Shown here piece by piece: positions 8,207 through 16,925 of a stretch of DNA of 64,000 bases (position 1 is its first letter; every line of letters starts with the position of its first letter). Source of the DNA: an uncultured Mycoplasmatota bacterium (GTDB taxonomy: Bacteria > Bacillota_I > Bacilli_A > RF39 > UBA660); NCBI GenBank assembly GCA_900554315.1, contig USGP01000004.1, positions 10,362 through 74,361 of the forward strand, read 5' to 3'. The notes under the pieces were generated by a model. It searched no databases. It saw only the letters and a list, made by a program, of their open reading frames with translations, and was not told the origin of the DNA. The translations under genes were made by a program, and so were the position numbers.

Positions 8207-9961
8207 CATTGTCTTATTCTTTATTTCCTCTTTGATTAATTTTATGAATTCTTCTTGTGATACTGTTGTGGTATCTTTTTCTCCATGTAGTCGGTAGCTA
8301 ATGGTACTGTCTTGTTTTTCTTTATCTCCAAGAATTAATGTATATGGAACTTTCTTTGTTTGGGCTTCTCTTAGACGATATCCTAATTTTTCATTTCTAT
8401 CATCAAGTTCTGCTCGAATACCTTCTACTTTTAGTTTTTCTGTTACAATACTTGCATAATCTCCTTGAAATTCAGATGATACAGGAATTACTTCTACTTG
8501 TGTTGGAGAAAGCCATGTAGGGAAGGCTCCTTTTGTCTCTTCTATTAAGAAGGCAGTAAAGCGATCAAAAGTTCCAAATATTGCTCTATGAATTACTACT
8601 GGAGTTTGTTTTTCTCCATTTGAGTCTACATAAGTTAGTTCAAATCTTCTTGGTAATAGGAAGTCTAGCTGACAAGTAGAAAGAGTTACTTCTGGTCCTA
8701 CTGCTGGTTTTACTTCTACATCTAATTTTGGCCCATAAAATGCAGCTTCTCCCTCAGCTTCAAAATAATCTACTCCCATATCGTTTAATACTTCACGTAA
8801 TTTATTTTCTGCATTTTCCCACATTTCATCATCGTCAAAATATTTTTCTTTGTCATTTTTGTCTCTTAAAGATAATCTAAATTTGTAATCTTTAATTCCA
8901 AAGTCTTTATAAACATCTAAGATTAGACTTACTACTCGTTTAAATTCATCTCCTATTTGATCTGGTCTTACAAATAAGTGAGCATCATTTTGACACATGC
9001 AACGAACTCTTTCTAGTCCTTTTACTGCTCCACTTGCTTCATATCTGAAATCTGTTGCAAATTCTCCAATACGAACTGGTAGGTCTCTATAAGAGTGCAT
9101 CTTATTTTTATATACTAGCATATGATGTGGACAGTTCATTGGACGAAGAACAAATTCTTCATCATCCACTTTCATCATTGGAAACATATTTTCTTTGTAA
9201 TGATCCCAGTGGCCTGATGTTTTATATAAGTTAACGGTACCAACGCATGGTGTATATACATGATTGTATCCCATTACTTCTTCTTTTTGGTAAATATAAT
9301 TTTCAAGTTCGTGGCGAATAAGAGCTCCATTTGGTAACCATAATGGCATTCCTGAACCTACTAATTCGTGAGTCATAAATAATTCTTGTTCTTTTCCAAT
9401 TTTTCTATGATCTCTTTCTTTTGCTTCTTCTAATTCTTGTAGGTAATTGTCTAAATCTTCTTGATTTTCAAAACATACACCATAAATTCTTTGAAGCATT
9501 TTGTTTTTAGCGTCACCTTTCCAGTAAGCACCGCTATGTTTAATTAATTTGAAATATTTTAGTTTCTTTACTGTATCTACGTGTGGACCGCGACATAGAT
9601 CTGTAAAGTCTCCTTGTGTATAGCAAGAAATTGTTACCTCATTTTCATCCATTCTAGATATTAAATCCATTTTATATGGATCATCTTTAAACATTTCTAG
9701 AGCTTCATCTTTAGATAATTCATGGCGAACGATTCTTTTTCCATCTTTGGCAATTTTTTTCATTTCACGTTCAATTTTTGGAAGGTCTTCATCAGTTAAT
9801 GTTTTATCTCCTAAATCGATATCATAGTAGAATCCTTCTTCAATAACTGGTCCTACCCAGAATTTTGCATCTGGATATAAATGTTTTACTGCTTGTGCTA
9901 AAAGATGGGCACATGAATGATTTAATACACTTAATTTTTCATCTTCTTTAATGTTTATCAT
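8201..9961 (-). CDS. thrS: Threonyl-tRNA synthetase without TGS domain
   Basis: Cytosolic enzyme that charges tRNA-Thr. The order is editing domain (HSCAHLLAQAV near residue 15, CRGPHV near 122), class II catalytic domain (RPMNCPHH, FRYE, NDAHLF, and the His of PVVIHR, together giving the Cys/His/His zinc site), and C-terminal anticodon-binding domain. The protein is 586 residues, against about 640 usually. The N-terminal TGS domain of about 60 residues is absent and there is no upstream in-frame room, because the preceding gene ends 4 bases away. An SD AAGGAGTGA overlaps the upstream stop, so the pair is coupled. It is controlled by the T-box at 10364-10580. Confidence 0.96.
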   Translation of the reverse strand: MINIKEDEKLSVLNHSCAHLLAQAVKHLYPDAKFWVGPVIEEGFYYDIDLGDKTLTDEDLPKIEREMKKIAKDGKRIVRHELSKDEALEMFKDDPYKMDLISRMDENEVTISCYTQGDFTDLCRGPHVDTVKKLKYFKLIKHSGAYWKGDAKNKMLQRIYGVCFENQEDLDNYLQELEEAKERDHRKIGKEQELFMTHELVGSGMPLWLPNGALIRHELENYIYQKEEVMGYNHVYTPCVGTVNLYKTSGHWDHYKENMFPMMKVDDEEFVLRPMNCPHHMLVYKNKMHSYRDLPVRIGEFATDFRYEASGAVKGLERVRCMCQNDAHLFVRPDQIGDEFKRVVSLILDVYKDFGIKDYKFRLSLRDKNDKEKYFDDDEMWENAENKLREVLNDMGVDYFEAEGEAAFYGPKLDVEVKPAVGPEVTLSTCQLDFLLPRRFELTYVDSNGEKQTPVVIHRAIFGTFDRFTAFLIEETKGAFPTWLSPTQVEVIPVSSEFQGDYASIVTEKLKVEGIRAELDDRNEKLGYRLREAQTKKVPYTLILGDKEKQDSTISYRLHGEKDTTTVSQEEFIKLIKEEIKNKTMR

Positions 9962-9965
9962 AATA

Positions 9966-10331
9966 TCACTCCTTATTTTTTGTTTTGTATTGTTTTTGTA
10001 ATACTTTTGGTAAATCTGCTGGCATATTTTCTTCTAACCAGTTTTTTGGTTGTCTGTGTGGATTTCTGTAAGGAACTAATGGTGCTTTTTTGCGGCGCCT
10101 GCTTCCCTCACTTCTAACTAAAATGAAATCTCCTCGTAAGATAGCTTCTTTGCTGATAAAATCAAGATTGACTCTTGGTGGCATAGCATGTCCTTGTTCT
10201 AAGACAAATTCTTCCATTCTATCGTGTCCAATATACCCATGTAGTGAACATTCCATATCTAGAAAATTTTCGATAAATTCTCTTGTTGTAACAATATACT
10301 TTGCACTGATTTGTGTCGCTTTTTTACTCAT
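9966..10331 (-). CDS. Hypothetical 121-residue basic protein under the thrS T-box
   Basis: I do not recognise this protein. It is cytosolic with a compact N-terminal part (YIVTTREFIENF, SLHGYIGHDRMEEFV) and a very basic C-terminus (SEGSRRRKKAP, NPHRQPKNW) that could bind nucleic acid. It is the first gene after the T-box leader and ends in TGA just before thrS, so both are induced when tRNA-Thr is uncharged. It does not resemble a TGS domain in sequence. A link to tRNA or ribosome function is inference from its position and charge. Confidence 0.7.
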   Translation of the reverse strand: MSKKATQISAKYIVTTREFIENFLDMECSLHGYIGHDRMEEFVLEQGHAMPPRVNLDFISKEAILRGDFILVRSEGSRRRKKAPLVPYRNPHRQPKNWLEENMPADLPKVLQKQYKTKNKE

Positions 10332-10363
10332 AAATAATTCTCCTATTTTTATTATTTATCTAT

Positions 10364-10392
10364 AAAAAAACACTCCTGTTTTTTAGGAGTGT
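10364..10392 (-). terminator. T-box-controlled terminator
   Basis: Stem ACACTCCT/AGGAGTGT (10370-10377 with 10385-10392), seven-base loop, then a run of T on the minus strand. It is the off-state hairpin of the T-box leader. Confidence 0.9.
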
Positions 10393-10580
10393 AATTGTTA
10401 CACGGTACCATCCTTGGTTTTACTTAATTTAGATAACGGCTTGACCGGAATTATTTTTTATAATTCTACTCGAAAGGGAGTAATAAATTAATCTTTTCTT
10501 CGTTCTCACCTACCACGAAGTCTCTTAAAAAAGTATTTAATTTATCGTATCCTTTGTCCTTGTATTTCTCACTACACGTT
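10393..10580 (-). promoter_or_regulatory. T-box leader (threonine type by context)
   Basis: The minus strand carries the T-box core CAAGGATGGTACCGTG at 10401-10416, matching the consensus that pairs with the tRNA acceptor end. It lies just before the terminator hairpin and after a long structured region (10420-10580). Uncharged tRNA binding would favour the antiterminator. The amino-acid assignment comes from thrS downstream; I did not fix the specifier codon. Confidence 0.92.
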
Positions 10581-10581
10581 C

Positions 10582-10610
10582 ATCATAGCACTTTTTTGTT
10601 TATGGTTCAA
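10582..10610 (-). promoter_or_regulatory. Promoter of the T-box/thrS transcript
   Basis: On the minus strand, TTGAAC (10605-10610), a 17-base spacer, then TATGAT (10582-10587). The transcript would start at the 5' end of the T-box leader. Confidence 0.75.
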
Positions 10611-10617
10611 GACTTTT

Positions 10618-11409
10618 TTAACGACTTGTCCAACTAGATGGAACATTTATTACAGATTGAAGTCCATTGAATCCTTGATAGTATCTTTGTCTTCCATAAG
10701 TAAAGAAACTATTTAGGTTTGGACAATTGCCATTGGGATCTGTATAACTACAATCTACTACAGCAATGTGTAAGTGAACTCCTGTTGCAATTCCTGTTGC
10801 TCCCATGAAACCTAAATAATCATTTATGGTAACTGGTTTTCCAACATATAAATCTGGTGCATAACTGGATAAGTGTACATATTGAGAGGTATAGTTTACT
10901 CCATCAATGTTATGATTTACTGTTACAATTTTGGCTCCTGCTGAATCTCTATATATACTAGAAATTACACCATTTGCGATAGGATAGATAGCTTCTCCTG
11001 TTCCCCTAGGGCTCGTAATATCAAAAGCAAAATGAGATGCAGATGGGTAGCTTGTAATCGTTCCCATTTCTGTTGGCAAATACCAGACTCTTTTTGGGGC
11101 TTCTAAGGTTGCAACTGTATTAGATTTGGCTGGTAGGGAAACGGCAACTGGAGATTCTTGTTGTTCATAAGTTCCATTTTTCATTTCTTTATAAATTGCA
11201 AATACGCTATTACTTTTTTCTTTGGAAGAGGTTTTCTTCTTTTCTGGTACTGCTACCATGGCCATATCCTTGGTATTAATTAGTTCATAATCTAGGCTAA
11301 ATTCTTCTTGTTTTAAATTATACTGATAATAAACCAAGGTAAAAGATATCAATAAAAGAAAAATTGATATTTTTTTTACAACTTCTTTATTAGCCAAGAT
11401 CTTTCCCAT
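10618..11409 (-). CDS. Membrane-anchored M23 family metallopeptidase
   Basis: Extracellular zinc endopeptidase predicted to cut peptidoglycan cross-bridges. An N-terminal membrane segment (about 13-30) is followed by a linker and an M23 domain from about 105. The zinc and catalytic residues are visible: His126 and Asp130 in SHFAFDI, His in YVHLS near 179, and the HLH motif at about 212-214. Unlike degenerate EnvC/NlpD-like homologues, all are present, so activity is likely. SD GAGGGGGA precedes the ATG. It lies directly upstream of the T-box promoter and downstream of an unknown gene that ends in a terminator, so it is probably a single-gene unit. Confidence 0.9.
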   Translation of the reverse strand: MGKILANKEVVKKISIFLLLISFTLVYYQYNLKQEEFSLDYELINTKDMAMVAVPEKKKTSSKEKSNSVFAIYKEMKNGTYEQQESPVAVSLPAKSNTVATLEAPKRVWYLPTEMGTITSYPSASHFAFDITSPRGTGEAIYPIANGVISSIYRDSAGAKIVTVNHNIDGVNYTSQYVHLSSYAPDLYVGKPVTINDYLGFMGATGIATGVHLHIAVVDCSYTDPNGNCPNLNSFFTYGRQRYYQGFNGLQSVINVPSSWTSR

Positions 11410-11465
11410 CTTATTTTCCCCCTCGAAAGTGAGTTTATTTTACCACTTTTTTATTATAATGTAAA

Positions 11466-11497
11466 GAAAAAAAGTAGAGATTTAATTTCTCTACTTT
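11466..11497 (-). terminator. Intrinsic terminator
   Basis: AAAGTAGAGA/TCTCTACTTT stem (11471-11497) with a T run on the minus strand, after the 126-residue gene. Confidence 0.85.
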
Positions 11498-11507
11498 GAC
11501 TATTTTA

Positions 11508-11888
11508 TTATGCAATTTTCTGATGAGATTCTTTTTGACTTCTTAGTTCTGCACTTCTTTCAAATGTTTCTCTTAATCCATCAATTATTTGTGTTGAAAA
11601 CAAATGAGAATCAGCTTGTGCTTTCATAACATTATTTAGTAATGTAAATTCTTCTTGATTTAATGTTAATCCATTCCAATTAACTCCTCCGCTTGGATTA
11701 TGGTCAAAATGCATTTCACTAAATAACATTCCTTGTATCGCTCCATTTTCATCTACTACTTTTGTATTTGGAAGGTCATCTGTTCCGTACATATTTCTTA
11801 TAAATGTCTTTCTTTTCATATTGCTATCGTCATATAGACCTACCCATATTAAATCTCCATGAATCTCTTCGTTTACCATTTTTGGCAT
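11508..11888 (-). CDS. Hypothetical protein, 126 residues
   Basis: I do not recognise this protein. It is soluble and without a signal peptide, and contains HGDLIWVGLYDD and FDHNPSGGVNWNGL. A clear SD AAGGGGGA precedes its ATG and a terminator follows its stop. A possible promoter lies upstream on the minus strand (TAGACA, 17 bases, TGTAAT). These signals support a real, probably monocistronic gene. Confidence 0.7.
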   Translation of the reverse strand: MPKMVNEEIHGDLIWVGLYDDSNMKRKTFIRNMYGTDDLPNTKVVDENGAIQGMLFSEMHFDHNPSGGVNWNGLTLNQEEFTLLNNVMKAQADSHLFSTQIIDGLRETFERSAELRSQKESHQKIA

Positions 11889-11954
11889 TATAAATTCCCC
11901 CTTTTTTATTCACGCTGCTTATTACAGCACACTTTTAATGTTATGTCTACTTTT

Positions 11955-12863
11955 TTAGTTTCTTCTGTTTTTACCAATTAGCTCCATTGGAATGGTTAAT
12001 TGTTTAATTCTTTCTATAATTCTTCTAGCTTTTACTTTGTCTACTCCTGATGATGTTGTTGCAAGAGATGTTTCTAACTCTTCTAGTGTTAAGTTTGAAG
12101 TAAAAAAAGTTGGTAAGTGATTTTGCATTCTATATTGTAATATTGGTCCTAGCACTTCATCTCTTGACCAATTACTTTCATTTTCTGCTCCAATATCATC
12201 TAGTAATAGGACGGGGGAATTTTTAATGTAGTCAAATTTTTCACTATAATCTGTTTGAAAAGAGGCTTTTAGGCTTCTTAAAAATTCTGGATAATATACA
12301 AGGACACAAGAGACATTCTTCTTTGCCATTTCATTTAGTAATGCTGCAATTAAATAGGTTTTGCCACTACCAAAAGAACCTGTTAAATAAATTCCTTTAG
12401 GGCTTTCCTTTTTTTGATATTGATCTCTAAATTCTTTAAAATATCGAATGATCGGTAGTCTTGCTTTATCATCTGTATATACGTCTTTTAAAGAAGCGTC
12501 TTTGATATCTTTTGGCATATCAAATAATTCTAGATTTTCTTTATAAGCATTTTCTTTTAGGGCTTTTTGTTCCCATTTACAGGCAACATAAGAAAACTGA
12601 ATGATATCTTTTTCTTTAGAAGGGGTATAACAGTACCCTTTTACTTCATTTTTACAATATGCTCTACCTTTACACTTTTTACAATTTTTATATTCTTGAA
12701 AAGCATCTTCTAGGTTAGAAGTATATTTCATTAATGTTTCTTCTTCTATTGGAAGTGATTCTAAATAATCTTTAAATTCAGAATCATTTTTTGCTTCTTG
12801 ATAATTGTTGATTAATTCAATATCATTTTTTTCATCTTTTAATATGGTATTTATGTTTTTCAT
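11955..12863 (-). CDS. dnaI: Primosomal helicase loader DnaI
   Basis: AAA+ ATPase that loads the replicative helicase onto DNA at origins and stalled forks. The N-terminal helicase-binding region contains a zinc cluster (Cys61, 64, 70, 78, with another Cys near 95). The C-terminal ATPase has Walker A GSFGSGKT at about 162-169 and Walker B LLLDDIG near 219. At 302 residues it is normal for the family. SD AAGGAGA precedes the ATG. The usual partner dnaB is not adjacent in this window. Confidence 0.93.
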   Translation of the reverse strand: MKNINTILKDEKNDIELINNYQEAKNDSEFKDYLESLPIEEETLMKYTSNLEDAFQEYKNCKKCKGRAYCKNEVKGYCYTPSKEKDIIQFSYVACKWEQKALKENAYKENLELFDMPKDIKDASLKDVYTDDKARLPIIRYFKEFRDQYQKKESPKGIYLTGSFGSGKTYLIAALLNEMAKKNVSCVLVYYPEFLRSLKASFQTDYSEKFDYIKNSPVLLLDDIGAENESNWSRDEVLGPILQYRMQNHLPTFFTSNLTLEELETSLATTSSGVDKVKARRIIERIKQLTIPMELIGKNRRN

Positions 12864-12912
12864 AAAATCTCCTTCACTTCTTTTTTATTTTATCTTTTTT
12901 TTGAACAATTGT

Positions 12913-14949
12913 CTATCTTTCTTTTTTGTCTTCTGTTACTTCTTTTGTCTTGGGATAAATAGTAATTGTTCCAGAGTTTTTTGTTTGAAGTGTTGGTATT
13001 CTTAATGTTTTTAGTCTATTCATTACTTCTTTACTAGGATGATGATAGCGATTTTCTTTTCCAACTGAAATAATTGCTAGTTTTAAAGAAGTGTGAGTCA
13101 AAAACTTTTTACTGGAACTAGTATTAGAACCATGGTGCCCAAGTTTTATTACATCTGCCTTTACTTGGTAAGTTTTCATTAGATATGCCTCTGTCTCTGT
13201 TGTTGCATCTCCCATTAGTAGCATCGTTAAATTCGGATGATAAACATAATATACTGAACTACTTGTATTTTCTTCTTTCCAATTTTTATTTAATTGTTGA
13301 AGGGTAAAATCTCCTACTGATATTATTTTTTCTTTTGTACTGATTTGATAACTTGGATAGTTGCTTTTGATTTCTTTTTCTAAATACGAGGTTTGTCCTA
13401 AATTTAAATAGACGTTTTTTATTTTAAAGTGATTATTTAAATAGAAAAATTCTCCTATATGATCCATATCTCCATGAGTTAAAATTAGATGGTTTATTTG
13501 CTTTATTCCTTCACTTTTTAATAACGGTATTGTTGTATATTTAGAAATGGTTTCTGATTTTGTCCCATCATATTTTACAATTCCACCTGTATCTATCAAA
13601 GCTGTTTTTCCTTTGGAAAATATTAAAATAGCATCTCCTTGTCCAACATCTATTACTTTTATATAGTCTGGTTTTACATAAAAAGAAAAATAATGCAAGA
13701 AAAATATTATAATCATTACCATCATTACTTTCTTCTTTTTGGTTTTGTAATAATAAATAATTATTATTAATTCTAAGATATAGACTAGAATAGGTAGACG
13801 TGGAAAAGTTAAATTTAGAAACGTAATATTTTTTAGAAAAAGGGATGTTTCTTCTAGTATTAAAATTAATAATTGATATATAGGAGATAGTATCGGTAAT
13901 ACCAGTGTCAATATGGACATAGGAAAAATGACGTAGTTGATATAAGGAATATAAAATAGATTATAAATCATACTTAAGGGATTTATTTCATAAAAATAAT
14001 ATAGGCTAATGGGAATACTAAAGATAAAAGCTAGAATAGAAGAAGTTATAAGGCTTTTTAGATAAGAGAAATTGGCTTTAGAAAAGTAAAGTAGTGCAAT
14101 ACTAATAGTAAAAGAATACCAAAAAGCAGCTTCTGTTATAAAGTATGGATTTATGAGTATCGTTAAAAGAATGGCATAAAGAATACATCGTCTTTTAGAA
14201 ATTTCTAGTTTCCATACTCTATTTACGGAAAAAAAGATAAAAAATAGTAAACCTCTAATGATAGATGGTGTTATTCCTAATAGCAGTAAATATAAAAATA
14301 AAAAGCAATAAATTATTTTATAAGCTGTTTTTTCTTTTACTTTTACTCTTTTTAGTCCTTTCATCATGATAGTTGCTAATAAATAGAACTGCATTCCACT
14401 AATAGCAAATAAGTGACTAATTCCATTTACTTGATAACTATCTTTTACTTCTTCTTTTATCTTATCATCTTGTCCTAATAGGAAGGCTTTTATATAAGGA
14501 TCTGTTATTTTTTGATTTAGAGTTTGTTTTATTTTGTTTCTTAGAGATGTATTTTTTTCTTGTACTATAATTTTTTCTATTTGTATTGTGTGGTAAATAT
14601 TTTGTTTTTTTAAATAAAAAGCATAGTCAAATAAATATTTTGTGGTAGGTGATTCTGGTTCTTCTATTTTTCCTATTACTTTTACTTTATCCCCTATTTC
14701 TAATTTGATTGGTTTTTGGTGTTCTCGATAAAAATAAGTGCCTTTTACTTTTTCTTTTCCTTGGATAATTAAAGATAAATACTCTTTATCCTCTTCTATT
14801 CTTAAAATGGTTCCTGTTATGAATGTTGTTTTTGTTGAGTATTTTGGTGTGGGTTTTATAGCTATTCTTATGATTGTGGATAGAATTGTTAGGATAAGCA
14901 GTATTATTAAAAGATAGTTAGACTGTAATATTGTTTTTAATTTCTTCAT
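12913..14949 (-). CDS. comEC: ComEC DNA-uptake channel protein
   Basis: Polytopic membrane protein that carries single-stranded DNA across the membrane in natural transformation. The order is an extracytoplasmic DUF4131/OB-like region, a competence domain of about ten membrane segments (including ISGMQFYLLA and ISHLFAISG), and a C-terminal metallo-beta-lactamase-type domain with LTHGDMDHIG and HHGSNTSSS. The listed start (678 residues) is the ATG at 14949, within the end of comEA; a further GTG upstream gives five more residues. Overlap with comEA shows a single operon. No comGA or comFA lies in the window, so competence itself is not demonstrated. Confidence 0.92.
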   Translation of the reverse strand: MKKLKTILQSNYLLIILLILTILSTIIRIAIKPTPKYSTKTTFITGTILRIEEDKEYLSLIIQGKEKVKGTYFYREHQKPIKLEIGDKVKVIGKIEEPESPTTKYLFDYAFYLKKQNIYHTIQIEKIIVQEKNTSLRNKIKQTLNQKITDPYIKAFLLGQDDKIKEEVKDSYQVNGISHLFAISGMQFYLLATIMMKGLKRVKVKEKTAYKIIYCFLFLYLLLLGITPSIIRGLLFFIFFSVNRVWKLEISKRRCILYAILLTILINPYFITEAAFWYSFTISIALLYFSKANFSYLKSLITSSILAFIFSIPISLYYFYEINPLSMIYNLFYIPYINYVIFPMSILTLVLPILSPIYQLLILILEETSLFLKNITFLNLTFPRLPILVYILELIIIIYYYKTKKKKVMMVMIIIFFLHYFSFYVKPDYIKVIDVGQGDAILIFSKGKTALIDTGGIVKYDGTKSETISKYTTIPLLKSEGIKQINHLILTHGDMDHIGEFFYLNNHFKIKNVYLNLGQTSYLEKEIKSNYPSYQISTKEKIISVGDFTLQQLNKNWKEENTSSSVYYVYHPNLTMLLMGDATTETEAYLMKTYQVKADVIKLGHHGSNTSSSKKFLTHTSLKLAIISVGKENRYHHPSKEVMNRLKTLRIPTLQTKNSGTITIYPKTKEVTEDKKER

Positions 14950-15601
14950 AGGTGCTATCACCAATACCAGATACGTTTTTAATATCTTCTATTGTTTGAA
15001 ATGGTGTTTTTTGTCTGTAGGCGATAATTGCATCAGCTTTTGTTTCTCCAATCCCAGATAAAGTCATTAATTCTTCTTTTGTCGCAGTATTAATATTTAC
15101 TGTTGTTGATATTTGTTTTTCTTCCGGCATATTTTCTTCTATACAAGCATCATTTGGTGTCTGCTCTTTTTCTCTACTAATACATTTTTCTTGAAGATAG
15201 GATTCTTGTTCTTTTGTCTCTAACCAATTTTCTACTTCTTTTTTACTATAAATGATAATTACCATTTCATCTGTTATCTTTTTGCTTAAGTTGATTACAC
15301 TAGTATCTGCAGATTCTGTTAGTCCTCCAGCCTCATTAATTACATCAATGATTCTAGAATCTTTTTCTAATTCATAGATCCCTGGTGTTATTACTTCTCC
15401 TTTAATATCTACCATATATGTTTTTTTCACATCTTCTTCTGTTTCTGATTGCTCTTTTTTCTTTTTTACCTTAATTGTATTTATTGTCTTTTTTTTCGGT
15501 GGCTCATAGAAATAAATAAAAGCAGAGATGGAACTGATTATCATTATTACTATTACTGATATTATAATAATTTGTTTTCGATATCTATAATGGAATGTCA
15601 T
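14918..15601 (-). CDS. comEA: ComEA DNA receptor
   Basis: Membrane-anchored double-stranded DNA receptor of the competence system. One membrane segment (about 10-30), a Lys/Glu-rich linker, an SLBB domain (about 62-125, with VDIKGEVITPGIYEL) and a C-terminal pair of helix-hairpin-helix motifs (NINTATKEELMTLSGIG and NVSGIGDSTYEEIK). The 227-residue length fits Bacillus ComEA. SD GAGGAGG precedes the ATG. It overlaps comEC by about 30 bases. Confidence 0.94.
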   Translation of the reverse strand: MTFHYRYRKQIIIISVIVIMIISSISAFIYFYEPPKKKTINTIKVKKKKEQSETEEDVKKTYMVDIKGEVITPGIYELEKDSRIIDVINEAGGLTESADTSVINLSKKITDEMVIIIYSKKEVENWLETKEQESYLQEKCISREKEQTPNDACIEENMPEEKQISTTVNINTATKEELMTLSGIGETKADAIIAYRQKTPFQTIEDIKNVSGIGDSTYEEIKNNITV

Positions 15602-15626
15602 ATTACCTCCTCTATTATATTTTTCG

Positions 15627-15662
15627 AAAAAAAAAGATAAATTGTTTAAAAATTTATCTTTT
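15627..15662 (-). terminator. Intrinsic terminator
   Basis: AAAAGATAAATT/AATTTATCTTTT stem (15632-15662) with a T run on the minus strand. It ends the DHH phosphodiesterase gene before comEA. Confidence 0.8.
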
Positions 15663-16850
15663 GGGTTTTTGTATTTTTCTTACTAAGACAACAGGTTCTT
15701 CTGCCTCTTCTTTGGTTTCTGGTACATCTTCAATTGCCATTTCTAATACAGCATCCATTAAAAATTTTTCTACTGAAAAAATATCTGATGTTGTTACTCT
15801 ACCTCCGGCATTTTGTTTATTACCCCCACCACTTCTAGTTATGGTATAAGATGTGTTACTAGATATTAGTGGAAAATCTACGTATTGGAGCTTTCCTAAA
15901 ATATTTCCCACATCCATATCGCCTCTACTTCGAGCAGAGATTCCTACATCTGTATCACTTACATATCCCATAACAAAACTAACATCTGCGTACTTTAACA
16001 TTTTATCTGCTGTTTTGGCAAGTTCCACTTGCTTATATTTTTCCATTGGATTCATTCTGTTCAACGTAAAGGATACGGTAGGATTTCCTAATAATTGGCT
16101 ATATGCCTGTACTTGGGTATTTCTTATTTCTACTGCTTGTTCTTGTCCATCTTTTTCTTCTATGGCACTTTTCTTTCCAAATATTAAACTGTAAATTTTA
16201 TCATCTTCTAGGAAATTGGATATAAATAAGCGGTTAACAGCATCATAGTCTGCTCCTTTTCTACACAGCTTTTCTACTGTATCAAAGGTATTAGGCTTGG
16301 CATTTTTTTGAAATCTTTTCGTATCTAGTAAAATTCCTGCTAGTAGATAATTGGCAAGTTGAGCAGAAATAGGAATTTTTTTCGCTAATAAAATTTGTGT
16401 TACGATTTCGCAAGCACTTGAGGCATCAACTTCTATCAATTGATTGTTAGCTGGTACACTAAAAGAATCTTCCTCATGGTGATCAATTACCATTATTTTA
16501 CCTGGCTTGTCTAAATCATTTTGAACAGAAATTAAATATTTTTTATTTACATCGGTTATTAATAATAAAGAATCTCTATCTACTAGCCCTTGAAAATGTG
16601 CTAATGTTATATAGGCATAATCTTGACTGGTAGCATCTAAAATATTTTTGATACCCGAATCTATTTCTGCTTGTAAATCATTTATAATTATATAAGACTT
16701 TTTCCCCAAAGCTTTCGTAAGTGTTGCTAAAGCTAGGGATGAGCCTATTGAATCATAGTCTGGATTATTATGTCCAACAATAAATACTTGAGATGCGTTG
16801 CTTATACTTTTGATAAGGTCGTCTCTAAATCTTCTTAATTTATTGCTCAT
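15654..16850 (-). CDS. GdpP-like DHH/DHHA1 phosphodiesterase, soluble form
   Basis: Probable cyclic-di-AMP or oligonucleotide phosphodiesterase. The DHH domain has HNNPDYDSIG (His27, Asp31, Asp33) and VIDHHEE (Asp123-His125), very like GdpP. The DHHA1 domain has ISARSRGDMDVGNI. GdpP is about 650 residues with two membrane segments, a PAS-like and a degenerate GGDEF domain; here only the catalytic part (398 residues) exists, so it would be cytosolic. The DHHA1 motif usually written GGGH reads GGGNKQNAGG at about 341-350, replacing the His. NrnA (nanoRNase) is an alternative. It sits between ftsW and comEA with terminators on both sides. Confidence 0.85.
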   Translation of the reverse strand: MSNKLRRFRDDLIKSISNASQVFIVGHNNPDYDSIGSSLALATLTKALGKKSYIIINDLQAEIDSGIKNILDATSQDYAYITLAHFQGLVDRDSLLLITDVNKKYLISVQNDLDKPGKIMVIDHHEEDSFSVPANNQLIEVDASSACEIVTQILLAKKIPISAQLANYLLAGILLDTKRFQKNAKPNTFDTVEKLCRKGADYDAVNRLFISNFLEDDKIYSLIFGKKSAIEEKDGQEQAVEIRNTQVQAYSQLLGNPTVSFTLNRMNPMEKYKQVELAKTADKMLKYADVSFVMGYVSDTDVGISARSRGDMDVGNILGKLQYVDFPLISSNTSYTITRSGGGNKQNAGGRVTTSDIFSVEKFLMDAVLEMAIEDVPETKEEAEEPVVLVRKIQKPKR

Positions 16851-16885
16851 GTTTCCTTACTCCCTTTAATGAGCTATATTTTAAC

Positions 16886-16925
16886 AAAAAAACCTGAAAA
16901 AGTCAATCTATTTGTCTTTTTCAGG
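16886..16925 (-). terminator. Intrinsic terminator after ftsW
   Basis: CCTGAAAAAG/CTTTTTCAGG stem (16893-16925), overlapping the ftsW stop, then a T run on the minus strand. Confidence 0.85.

Noticed and set aside
9966..9968. Possible TGA recoding to Trp, as in Mollicutes
   Set aside because: TGA ends the genes at 9966, 2397 and 51067 right at coupled downstream starts, and Trp is encoded by TGG throughout, so the standard code applies.
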